Shown: positions 31,861 to 42,818 of the stretch, piece after piece | Position numbering within the stretch: position 1 is the stretch's first letter | How the letters are laid out: each line of letters opens with the position of its first letter | Assembly: GCA_905178155.1 (NCBI GenBank) | Contig: CAJINV010000002.1 | Span: 2,440,162 to 2,504,161, forward strand | Reading direction: 5' to 3' | DNA from: Amoebophrya sp. A120 | Taxonomy: Eukaryota > Sar > Dinophyceae > Syndiniales > Amoebophryaceae | Length of the DNA stretch: 64,000 nucleotides | The notes under the pieces: generated by a model | Told to the model about the DNA's origin: nothing | The model's input: the letters and a program-made list of their open reading frames with translations, nothing else | The model's database searches: none | Translations under genes and position numbers: made by a program

Positions 31861-32723
31861 TTTTAACGTTTTCGACTACGAAGCCAGGTATAGATCCACG
31901 CCCCGCCAAAAGACCGAAGGAGGCATAGCTGCAGCACCGAGGCCTCGACCCGCCGCCCGAAGGCGGAGCACATCGACTCATGGTCGGAGGGCGTAGAAGA
32001 CAGCGTGATGCAAAACTGCTGGAGACAACAACTCAGCACATGACACATCGCGAAATCCATGATGCAAACGATCAGCACACGATCTTCTTCACCCAGCCCC
32101 ACGATGTCGCTGCTCCACAACCTGTTCACAGCCAGCAACTCATCGATCTCCACGCATCCCCGATTTCAAACCCCTCCGAGCAGAGACGCTAGTACTTGCG
32201 GAGGCTTTAACGGAGGACTTGATCTTGAGTACAGGAAGGGCAGAACTACAACGAGTACGACTTGATCTTGAGTACATCGACAAGAACTGCAACGCGAACG
32301 TCTTGTACCAGAAGAGCAGCTACAGCTCGTTAGGCTGCGAACTTTTTCGAGAACAGTCGAGAGGTGGGCCTGAAACTCGTCGAAGGCTAAGGACACGCCG
32401 CCCCCTTTCTTACTGCCGTCTGCCGGGGCGTAGGCACTGCATATCGCGATGTATGGAAGCCGCAGGCCGATGACGCGGGGCTGAGAATGAACACGAAAAT
32501 TCCCGCGCAAGATTTCTTTGATCCACTTGCGGTTAAACAGGACGATGGCAGCGCCGTTAATCCAAAGAACAAGCCAACGGGAATCCGGGTCGATGGACGT
32601 GGAGTAGGCGTCGGGCGGGCACTCATCGGCACCTGCCGCATCGTACGAAAACTCGCTTGCACAAATACCGTCCAACCGAGGGCCACCACGTAAATGAGCG
32701 TCACAAAAATGCTGCAGGATCAT
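31861..32723 (-). pseudogene. LINE-type (APE) endonuclease remnant
   Basis: The minus-strand frame from 32723 reads WLVLWINGAAIVLFNRKWI, then RVIGLRLPYIAICSAYAPAD and SLAFDEFQAHLSTVLEKV. This matches the G-x-A-I-L ... R-v-i-x-L-r-l ... I-s-A-Y-A-P pattern of endonuclease domains in non-LTR retrotransposons. Further along, another frame gives TPSDHESMCSAFGRR, resembling the SDH motif that ends such domains. The region between is disrupted by short repeats around 32200-32340. No reverse transcriptase block was found, so this is probably a fragment. Confidence 0.45.
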
Positions 32724-32876
32724 ATCGCGCTGCGCAGACTGGAACTTCCCCTGGAAGTTAACGGTGACAAAATGCGCAAAGAACCCCTTTTTCCTCCTGG
32801 CCCTGGTGCGGCGCGTATGTGGTGTTACTGGAATCTTCTCCGCAGTACGGATGCCCGGGTCCCAGATTTACCATCT

Positions 32877-33239
32877 TCAGTACGGATGCCCTTCTACGCA
32901 GTTTTTTTGATGGAGGAAAATATCGTTTTTTTCCCCGAACTCTTGAGACGCCGCAGCAACTTGTTCGAGCAGTTCCTCCGGGATTGTGCTGTAATTGGAG
33001 AGGTTGATGCCCGTTTTCATTAACACGTAACTATCGTGTGTGCACTTCTTGTGCGGTCGGACGAACACATACCCGGCCCAGATTGGGTTGCCGTTCGCAT
33101 CCAGAAGCTTCGTCTTCTTCTCCGGATCCGACGGGTCCTTCCTCCAGCCCAGTCGTTGGACAGTCCCGAACAAACGCTCTCCCAACTTCGGTCTTGGTAT
33201 CAAATCCCCATCCTCCATCAAAGCATCACCTTCCGGCAT
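32877..33239 (-). CDS. small ORF, weak cold-shock-domain resemblance
   Basis: The frame from ATG 33239 begins MPEGDALMEDGDLIPRPK and contains GERLFGTVQRLGW and WAGYVFVRPHKKCTHDSY. This spacing faintly resembles the GTV-x-W ... G-F-V-F strands of a cold-shock fold. It ends CVEGHPY. It lies next to the endonuclease remnant, so it could belong to the same degenerate element. Identity is tentative. Confidence 0.3.
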   Translation of the reverse strand: MPEGDALMEDGDLIPRPKLGERLFGTVQRLGWRKDPSDPEKKTKLLDANGNPIWAGYVFVRPHKKCTHDSYVLMKTGINLSNYSTIPEELLEQVAAASQEFGEKNDIFLHQKNCVEGHPY

Positions 33240-33329
33240 CGTGTTCGTGTAGCAGGTGACCAGGCAACAAGTTAACGTTGTTCTGCACGTGCAGGAGACG
33301 GTGAAAGCAGAAGCACAGGGCAGACGCAC

Positions 33330-34082
33330 ACTACAGGGACGGAAACAACGACATTGTTACAACGACATTGTTACAACTTTTGTTCATCCTTAAACATTGT
33401 TACAACTTTTGTTCACCCTTAAACAAGAACTGCAACGCGAACGTCTTGTACCAGAAGAGCACTTACAGCTCGTTATCAAGTGAAGCGCTAGTCGGGATAT
33501 TGTACAAAGAAAGTCTTAGCACAAGAGCAAAAGAGATGCAGTCCGTCACGCGCAATTTGCATGACGAGCTGAGTGAATCGCACTTCATTCTTATCAAGGT
33601 GTGAAACTTTCAACAATTTTTGAAACAACTCGGGGTAGGTTCATATTTTTCGCTATCGATACGTACATTGCGGTAGCACAAGTTGTAGTTGACACTCCCT
33701 AATTATCGTCTCTGCATTTTTTTGTCTGTAACTGCATCTTGTAAACGGTAAGAACGGTTCTTACAGTGGATACGGGTTGCTGATTTAGAAATCATATTTG
33801 GCAAATTCATTTGGTAAGTGATATATTTGACATTCACAACATATTGCTTTCGCTATAAACGAAGATTTTCGATTGCAAACTGAAACTTATCTGACGAAAC
33901 CGTGCAAAAAGAGTAGTTCCTTGTGGTACCTAGAGGTCTAACTACAGATTTTGAGCCCATCTTTGTACACGACTAGTGTAAGCACATAGGTAGTAAGCAG
34001 TATTGTAGCCGAAGGGGCTACTCCTACTTATTCATTACACCGCTCAGCTACACCTCCTCCGTAGTACAAGTGGTCTACGCCC
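33330..34082. other. intergenic spacer with short repeats
   Basis: Contains the direct repeat ttgttacaactttt...cccttaaac near 33360-33425 and one copy of the 29-nt repeat at 33424. A plus-strand open frame reads NKNCNANVLYQKSTYSSL and runs to 33604. Nothing else supported. Confidence 0.4.
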
Positions 34083-37000
34083 TCAACTTTCCCCCGCGAT
34101 CGCCATCGCCACATCGTAGTCATCCGGCGGTGGAAAGTGGTCATCGTCATACTGCTGGTGTTGTTCCCCTTGTGCTACTAGCTTTTCAGCATCACAACCA
34201 GCCACTGTAGCTCCTTTCGCTTCATCGTCCTGCTGGTTACTTGAAGAAACTATTTGTTGATCATCTGCTACTGCATGGTCTAGATTCAGTGGTGGCAACA
34301 AACCTCGGCGACCAGGAGCTTATTGAGAGGAAAAATCTCCCCTCCCCATATTGAAAAGGTATGTTTCCAAAAATTTGTGTAGCGCATTTGAGGTCACAAA
34401 TCACATCTGTCTTGCAAGAAGACAAGGGCAGAAGCTTCCGCCCCATTATGAAAGCGATTTGTCATGCTGTTGGGCCCAAAGGGGGGACGTTTGCCATGCT
34501 GAAATACTAGACCCATACGCCCCTACCTAGCCCGGGGATCTGACCGCAATGCTTTCCTGCAATACAAATCTGATTTGTGTACTCAGATCCAGCATCAGAA
34601 ATTTCGTTTTGATATGGGGAGGGGGGATTTTTCCTTTTGATAGAGCTGTTCCTCCTGTCATCGCAACTCCCGGCGTGGTGTGCGGCCTACTATTCACCTC
34701 GACATCCAAAATCTCCGCGTCCGTTGGGGAAATTGTCACCGTCATGGCGTTGTCTGGCGACCTGGTTAGCCGCGTTATTTCTGTTGCAGTTCCTCCTACA
34801 TTTTGATCCGCGGCGAATTCGGGTAGCAAGTGCGGGGGTAGCATGAACTCTTCCTCAAACCCGACCAAATCCGTCGCCTGACTCTCGGCTTGCAGTGACC
34901 GGGAATTGAGACTAAGATTTGGTTCTTTCTTCTTCCTATTCCCTCCGCCGGCACTCATCCAATTCCCCGGCGTTGTGTTCGGCCTTCTGGTGTCAAGGGA
35001 GGAGGAATAGGAATTCGTTCCATTTCGGTAACTGTCATCATGATTCATTTTCCCGCTCGCAAAGGGTGTTTTCCCGCCATTTCCGCCGTTCAATTTCTCA
35101 ATCATCGCGACCTCGTACGCCGGCCGCTGCTTCAATATGACAGTGCACAACTCCCCCTCCGCCTCGTTTGTAATGCAAAATCCGAAGTCCTATCGTTGCG
35201 ATGTCGATGCGGCACGGTTTGCATGACAAATCTTGGGAGCTCAAACAGCACGACGCTAGGCGCATCAACTTGTCATGCGCAGGCTCTATTTGAGCTGGTG
35301 GCTGTATTGCTGTTCATGCCATACAAATGAGGGGGAGGGGGACGAGTTGTGCACTCTCATATTCAACTTCAACCCGCCGCGACTAGCGAAGGCGCGGAAC
35401 CGGCGGTAGTCGGAAACGGAGATCTATGGATTGCAAAAATGTCTGGGTCTGGAAACTTGTAATGCTGCGTTGGAAATAGTGAATGCTCTGTAATGCACAG
35501 CCAAGCATGAGAAATATCTGCGCTTTTTTGTGTTGCGTTTTTCGCATGACAAACTGCTTTTTTGCATGACAGGCAAAAGGGTCTCTTCTTGGACACGCAT
35601 CACAAACTTTTTGGTCATGCCAGACAAGCACGACAAGTCTCGCAATCTTCCAGACCCAGACATTTTTGCATTTGATAAGATCTTGTTCTTTTCCAACGCG
35701 TGTTTTAGTTTGAAATCTAATGACTGAACGTTGGACTTTTTCAATTTCAAAAACGTTTTGCTGTAGCCGGCGGAATTCAGCAAAGGATTCGCGGTCAGTT
35801 TGCGGTTTGATACAACATCGGTTGTTGTATTCATCCCTGGAAGATCGTAGGAGTGAATTTGCTGGTAGTAATCCACTTGCTGCTGATGAAGATTATCCTG
35901 CAACTTATCGTAGTTGTGCTGGCCGAAGACAAATTCCGTTGTTTGCAAGAGATTCTTGTCCTTCTGCTTCTGGTTCCATTTCGACCGGGGCGGGGTTAGA
36001 TGCCGGTGCTGGGAATTACCATGGGGGTGTTGGTCCTGATTTGTTCAGGAAGAAAAATTGACTGAAGTTGCGATTATGCTGCTAATGTAAGTAGTCGAGA
36101 ACAGGCATGAAAAAAAAATGCGTGATCGTACAGATTCTGCATCACAACAAACACTAAAGACACGAAAACTATGCAGCAGTACCAGTCTCCCTCGGTGCAC
36201 GGACCCCAACATCAAACTTGGATCCGTCATGGAATTGTAGCTCCAATTGAAAGCCCCGGCACTCCCTAGATGAGCATGGTCCTTCTCGTAGTCTTCGCTG
36301 GAGATCAGGGACAAAGAGTGAAGGTGATTCTCCCCCAAATCGTAGATCAGCGACTGGGATAAGGATTCCAGCTGCGTGCTCAATTTTTTCCCGGTTGCGA
36401 CGGTTCCGTTCTTCCGCATGCGCATCCTGTTACCCTGCTCCTCGTGCTCGTCCCGAAGAAGTTGGGACCGGAGGGACGGGTTAGAAGGCGGGGAGAGGAG
36501 TTTTTGGTTTTGCTGCTGCTGCTGTTGTAGTGCTGCGGTTCCGTACAACGGTTTGATAGGGTCGAGTTTGTTGTTGTTTACAACTCCATGATACGCCTGA
36601 TTATTATACACCCGCCCCGTCACCGGATCAATCTCACCACCCCCTTCCACTCCAACCAATTCCCGTGGTGACCTCGACGCCGACCGACTCCGCCGGCTTT
36701 TCGACGTGGTTAGAGAGTTGTTCAAAGAGTCTTCCTGTCCACTACTAGACGGTCTTCCTTCCGACAGCCGCTGATAGACCGCTGATCGGTCGTTCGGATT
36801 ATGCTTCTCCCGCTCGAAGGTGGTTACTGTGGTGAGCACGCCGAAAGGGGGCTGGTGGACGTGATTGTGGGAAGAGATGGTGTTTGTCACGATTGTGGTG
36901 GTCGTCGGGGAGCCAGAAGCGGAGGCGGAGGCCGAGGCGGAACTACTATTCACACCGTCAACCGTCGTAGAAGCGGAGTTGGAACTAGAGGAGGAATTCG

Positions 37001-40000
37001 TCCGCTTCACAACTGCTCTTTTCTCCTTGAACCCCGCAAATTTCCACCCGTCTTGTTCCAGCTGCTCCCCGTGAAGCTCGACGGAAATATTGTTTGTCGA
37101 AGTTGTAGCTCCTGCGCCGTTGAAATTATCTGCGAAGAAATTATCCCTGCCTGCAACTTCATCCTGCTCGTGGTGTTCATACACGGAGATTTCGTCCTTC
37201 AACAAGTCAAAATTTGTCCCGGTGCTGCTGTGGAGGAAGCTTGTGCGGTTCGACATTCGCGGACTTGGTTGTTTCCGGTTGCTGTTGAGCATACTCCGCG
37301 GTCTCGGGCTCCGAGAGGAACTATGCCCCCGCAGGTTCAAACCACTACCCTGCTCTGCTGCTGCTTTGTCAGAAGGATTGTTCACCGGTCCTCGGTTAAC
37401 ACTGTTCCTCGTCCTATTTTTCCCCCGGCTCTGCAGCCCCGACCGACTCCCCACACCGACGAGTGGCAAAAATTGTTGCTGAGAAACTCCACGCGGCGGG
37501 GAAATAAAACTCCCGTCCTTCCGGTAGTTGCTGTTTCTCGCAATGGCGTTGGAGAACAAGCTGTGATCGGATAGCAATTTCTCCGAAATAATCTGACACT
37601 CGAGCGGCACGAGCGTTTTTTCCTGTCCGGGTTTTAGGACCTGTTGCTGCTGATATTGTGGTCCGCCTGTTGTTGATTCTGCAGCTGTTCCGAGGATGAC
37701 GGAAGTCGTGCTGTTCTTGTTTGCGTTCTCGCCTCCTCCAACCGTCCCATCGGACCCCGTGTTTGAACTGAGCGACTCATCCCGCACCATACTGGTCCCG
37801 TCCTCCCCTCCCCACCCCGGGAGTCGGCTCACCGCGTGGTACCTTTTCACGTTACTGGTCGTAACTGTTACCACTCTTGGTGGTTTCAACGACAAGTTAT
37901 TTTTCGGCTTACTGCTACTTTTCGACGCATTTTGGACGGAGTGGAGAATGCTGGAAAAATTTTCCTCGTCGTGACTGAACTCTTCCAAAGACTCGTCTAA
38001 TAGCGATCGGGTCGTGATGTGTGTGTTTTTCTGCTGGGAGAAATCATGATTTGGATTCGCATTGTTGTCCAACACATGCTCCCAATCCTGCTCGACAGAA
38101 TTTTCGAACAAATTACTATCTTGCGCCTGAATCGCGGCGATGACGTCATCGACGGTCTTCTCCAATGTGTTGGTCGCCAGGTTGGAGAGGAGAGGGTTAT
38201 GATTGTTCCCCGTCGTGGTTCTCACTCTCTGCGATGTGTTGAAACTGCTCCCCGAGTGCATGTCTTCGTTGTCATCTTCAGTGAGTAAAACCGGCTCCGT
38301 GATCATTGAGTTTTCTTCCACAATCCTTGGCTGCTCGTCCTGATCTGTTGTGATGGACAGGTGGGAAAAGTTGTGCTGGGAGAGCTTATTGTGGTCCTGG
38401 CTTTCGGTCGTTTGAAGAGGATTGTTCTCGATATTATCGTGCAGCCCGTGGTCAGGTTTTCGGTGTTGAAACTGCTGTTGCTGCAAAGATAGCGCAACTG
38501 GATCCTCCGATGGTGTACTCCTCGAGGACCCGGGGAGAAGCGGCGTGGTTGTGCCTGGTATATCGGGTGGAGTGCCATTTCCCTCTGGATTTTTGCCTGT
38601 ATTTGATCCAATCCGTGGAAGATGAGCCGCAATCTCCGTCTCGGTCTCGGTCGGGGTGGTGAAGTCCAGGCCGACGTTGGAATCACCGCCCTGCATAGGG
38701 GGTACTGCTGCTGATGAATTCTGCAACAAATCCACTTCAGGTTTCACCTCTTTCGGTTCAAACTCACGGCGCAGCACGTTTTGTTCAAAACAAATTTGTG
38801 CTCCCTCGGTTTCCGGACCAGGACCTCCTGTTCCACTAGACGAGAAGATTTCCGCGTGCTGTGCGGCTCCCTTAGATGGACCTGCAGCAGGCTGTGGAAA
38901 ATTCTCCTTCAAATCAATTGTCCTTGTCACCTTCTCCAAATCCAACCGCGGCGGCGACCCCGGGCGGGATAAAGTTTTCTTCACAGTGCCGCCTGGAGAT
39001 CTGTTCGTCGTCCCTGTGGCGTTTTGTTCCCCTCCAGGAGGAGCGGGCTGGGATTGTGGCCGTCGTGAGGGGACGTTTGCTGCTTGATCCATTGGCGGTG
39101 ACCGCGCAGGTGGCAAGGACTCGTCCAAACCTGAAGAGGAAGATGAGACTGCAAGAACCCCGGGCGCAACAAGACCTACCGGGCTGTTCGCTGCCCCAGT
39201 GTTCACACTAACCGAGTAGTTCTCCACGCCGGTGGGACTCGCATTTTGCTGGAGTAAGTGGTGCACAAATTGTTCCCGGTTGTGCGGATGCTGGGTGTAG
39301 TGGTGCGCGTTACCGCGTCCTCCGGTTCCTAACAACGACAATCCCTGTCCTACGACAAACCCTTCGATGGGGGAAATCGCAGCAGCTCCCACACTGTAAC
39401 TCGCGGAATTTTCCTCTTCTTCGTTGTGTCTTTTTTCCGCCTCGGTGGAGTGAAGGTGTGGTTGCTGCGGTAAGACATGGGAATCCTCCTCCAGCTTCAC
39501 GATCTGCCTCTGGACCTGTCTGCTGGCCGGACGGGAAACAACTCGGCACATGGAAGAGAGGACTTCTTTCGTGTCATCAGACGCAAGGGAAATGACAGTT
39601 TGGGGGATGATGGACTTACTTTTAGAAGTGGTCGTTTTTGCCGCTGATGTATTTCCTCCCGCAGCTGAAGAGGAAGAAGATGCTCCTGCGACTTTATTCA
39701 ACCCCCCGCCTCCGCCAGGCGTGGTTCTTGGTCGGCGGAGGCTGTTTACCGTTCCTGCTGCCGTCCCACCACTTTTCGCCGCCGTTCCACCAGTCGCAGC
39801 TTTGGACGAGGAAGAGGCTGCTGCTCCTCCTGCAGAAGTTCCGTGATTGTTCCTCACTCGTGAAATGTTGATTTTCCAGTTGTCAATCCACTCATCCTTG
39901 CCGAAGTTGTTCTGCCGGCTTTTCGTACCCCGCTGCCGAGCAGGTACTGCACCACCGGTCTTTTTCCCGGTAGGGACAGTGCCTGCATCCTCTTCTTGCG

Positions 40001-42048
40001 CACCGCTGGTTGTGTTGTGCACTTTCTTGTTTCCCATCGTCAAGGGGAACTGGAAATCCGGTAAGGTTTCCACCTCCAACGTCGGGAGAGGAACATAATC
40101 CCTCGGCTGATTCGCGGTTTTGTTCACGCCAAACGGGTCCGCCAACGTCCCCCGCGGAACCAAGTTCCCACTCACGGTACCGCGGACCAGGCTGGCGTTG
40201 GGGTTGAAGATAGGTGGGTTATTTGTCATGCTTCCTGGTATTGTGGTGTTCTGGTTGTTCTCTTTCTCCAACACCTGCTGCTTCAAGTTTTCCGTGATGT
40301 TTTGCACATCCTGCGTGAGCTGTTGTGCCTGCGCGGAAAGCTGCTGCGCTGTTCCCGTTCTTGCCGTGGAGGACTGATCGTTTGCGGCGTTGAACAAGTT
40401 CGCTCCAACCGTAGAAGCAGCTTTGTCCCTTGTTCCGTCCGCAGCTTCTGCGTCCCCACCCTCGAGCTGCTGGCCCTGCAATTCATTCTCCTGCGTGCTC
40501 GGACAACCAATTGACGCTACAGAAGACGGAGCAACTATCGGCGAGACCGGCGCTAAAGACGTCGGTGGGCTCTGGAACAGATGAGCGGTCGCCGGGTTGG
40601 CGGTCCACACTAAAGGCAAGTTTGGATTACTACCAGGATCCACTCCATCCACGACGGAAAGTCCGCCGTTCGGGTTCTGTTGCTGCATCGGCGTTGTTGT
40701 AACTCCTCCTAACAGACCGAACGTCGGCGACAACAACGGAGCGTTCTGGGTCAAGATCACGTGCTGTTCCCGGCTTTCATTCCCGATACCAACTTTGTTC
40801 AGTTTCTGCCGGTCCTTCGGGAACCGCGTGACAACAACGTCTTGGTGGTCTGAAGAAGCGGAGGATTTTTTCGCCATTTGGTCCCGGAAGTCCAGCATCT
40901 CCACGTTACTAGGGTGACTTGTCGTGAAATGGAACTCGTACTCGTCTGGGGCGGGCGGTTGCGCCGCGGTTGGAGGACCGTGGATGATTTTGTTGCTGTT
41001 GTTTAACCCGTAGTTTGTCATGCTGAACGCCGCATGGTTTTGATGTTGACCACCGCTAAGGGGTGAAGTCCCACCAGCACCCGGAAGCGGTGCAAAATGA
41101 TTCGTTACCCCGAGAGACTTGCTGACACCGAGGGAGGAGCGACGGGTTAAGTGCTGGTTATTTCCGGCGGGCGCAGGAGTTGACGTGGTTGAACTACAAC
41201 TACTTCCTATTGCAGGCGCCGTGCTCGGCTTGGTCACGCTCACGTTGATGCCGGACGGTATGAAACGAAAAAAGAGTGTGAGTGGAAGGACAAATGAATG
41301 TACTGCTCTTCATTGCGATGCGTAAGTTTGTTAAGAGGACAGCATTAAAAATGCAAGGTGATGAATCCTAGCTACTCACAGCCAGTTTCCTTCTCTCGTA
41401 GCGATCGACCGCATCTCCTCGGACAGTTCCTCGAATCGGATGTTGACGGAGGTTTGTATCGCACAGAAAATTGCTTGGGTGTTTAGCTCGTTTAGAAAGT
41501 ATCCAACAAATCTGTTTTGCATGCTTTGGAACCCTTATCATGAAATACCGCCCTTGTGCGGATTGTATTCTCGGCATGACAAACATTGTAAACAAACAAT
41601 TTTCCTGTACGATACTCGAACTAGAAGACGAACTCGAACTGCTTGGGATGTTGGCGACCGAAGGAAGTTTTTCATGCGTGAACGCAAGGTTGGCATCCCC
41701 AACACGAGGGGAGCCGAGTGCGCGACCATTGACTTTCGGCGAGGCCAACGCGGTCACGTGGAACGGAACTTCGACAAGCTGCTGGGGTTGGTCGTGTATG
41801 CAGTGGGAAAAACCTTTTTCATCGCCTGGAGTTTGTATTGCAGATTTGAGTTCCACTTTGTATTCATAATTGCATGCAAGTTTGCGAATTGTCTCGACGG
41901 TTGCATGCTGGTCCATCTATGCAATACAAGTTCGCACACGACCAATGTGAAGTTCACGAACGATACGCTGGCTCGAGGCTTTGTTTACCGTGATGCCCGT
42001 CTTGATGCCTCTGCCGGAGGCGGAGGAAACGGGACGGGGAGAGGACAT
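34083..42048 (-). CDS. giant intrinsically disordered protein, unrecognised
   Basis: Secure exons on the minus strand: about 41238-36183 (one uninterrupted 5.06-kb exon), 36035-35678, 35424-35362, 35135-34643 and 34320-34083. The last four sum in frame (1137 nt). Upstream exons at 41450-41380 (RFEELSEEMRSIATREGNWL), 41820-41625 and a start at 42048 (MSSPRPVSSASGRGIK) are tentative. The product exceeds 2060 residues and is dominated by Ser, Asn, Gln, Pro, Thr and Gly runs, including Q and SASASASAS tracts. No membrane helix or enzymatic domain was found. More ordered segments are NFGKDEWIDNWKINISRVRN and SDYRRFRAFASRGGLKLKQR. Three introners and one GT-AG intron (36036-36182) sit in the 3' part. 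Confidence 0.7.
34321..34642. mobile_element. introner, family C
   Basis: Ends TATTGAGAGGAAAAATCTCC and GGATTTTTCCTTTTGATA. The perfect duplication gagct lies at 34316-34320 and 34643-34647. Removal joins MTGGTA-PGRRGLLP. Confidence 0.9.
35136..35361. mobile_element. introner, family F
   Basis: Inverted ends TATGACAGTGCACAACTCCC and GACGAGTTGTGCACTCTCATA. The perfect duplication ttcaa lies at 35131-35135 and 35362-35366. Removal joins RGGLKL-KQRPAYEV. Confidence 0.9.
35425..35677. mobile_element. introner, family A
   Basis: Family A ends, perfect duplication agatc at 35420-35424 and 35678-35682. The interior is closest to the element at 2381, in opposite orientation. Removal joins LEKNKI-SVSDYRRF. 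Confidence 0.9.
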
Positions 42049-42818
42049 TGCTGCTTCTTTTTGCTTGAACCTCTTGCCTAGATTTCAATCGTTCTCACGC
42101 ATAAGGGGGCTAGAATACGGTTTCCGACCGCTAGCTCTAGCTCTCCTGAAATGGGTTGGCGTTGATCGTTGGATATTATTGAGATGCCAGAAATTGAAAC
42201 GATTTCTCTCACGACAAATGCGCTTTCGCCAAGTATACGACATGCACCCACAGGTCCAACGACCTTTACACCGGAAGGAGTTCACGATGACACGCACAAT
42301 ACGGAGTCGACCACGGCTGTCACGATCACGAATCCACAATACATGGACATTCCTGTCTCTGATGCAGACCAAATAAACTACGAATTCGCACAACGTGAAC
42401 ACGGGTTGCAAGAAAGATCAATTTCCAGTAACGAAGACTGACTTGTGAATACCAGAACAATCAGAGGGGCGGTGCGACAAAAACATAAAGCTACAATTAT
42501 CAGCAAAGAAAACTAGTGGAGTTTCTTCTAGTGGGGGGGGGGGGGTTGCAAGGTTCTTGCAAATGAACTTGGAATTCTTACTTAGGCATTATTGAAACAA
42601 AAAGAAAAAAGTAAAAGACGTAGATCAACCTCATCGAAAAACAAAAAAGTCAAAAAAAAAACTCGCTGAAGAAAAAATGACTCTACTTCTAGATTTACTC
42701 CTGGTTACCTCGTTTCAGAGAGCTAATCAAAATCAAAGCTATGAAAAAGAAAAAAACAACCGGCCCTGGTAGCCGCCTGTTACTGCTCCGATGGTGGCAG
42801 CTGCTGGAGCGTTTACTC
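42049..42818. other. intergenic spacer, possible small plus-strand ORF
   Basis: An 86-codon plus-strand frame from ATG 42183 to 42441 begins MPEIETISLTTNALSPSIRH, with no recognised domain. A run of about thirteen G lies near 42532-42545. The rest is AT-rich. Confidence 0.3.

Larger units (their letters stand above)
30598..33455. repeat. 29-nt sequence present three times
   Basis: acaagaactgcaacgcgaac, continuing gtcttgtacc, is identical at about 30601, 32280 and 33424. The last two copies share about 25 further near-identical bases (cagaagagca..tacagctcgtta). The first copy lies at the 3' end of the small coiled-coil ORF, the second within the endonuclease remnant. Confidence 0.8.

Noticed and set aside
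36801-37574. 257-codon plus-strand frame
   Set aside because: Antisense shadow of the giant disordered exon, with no domain.
41455-41625. Introner with ends TATCG(T/C)ACAG(G/A)AAAATTG in the 5' part of the giant gene
   Set aside because: The inverted ends look real, but the flanks gtttg and ctcga do not match and the exon junction could not be resolved, so it is not listed as a firm element.
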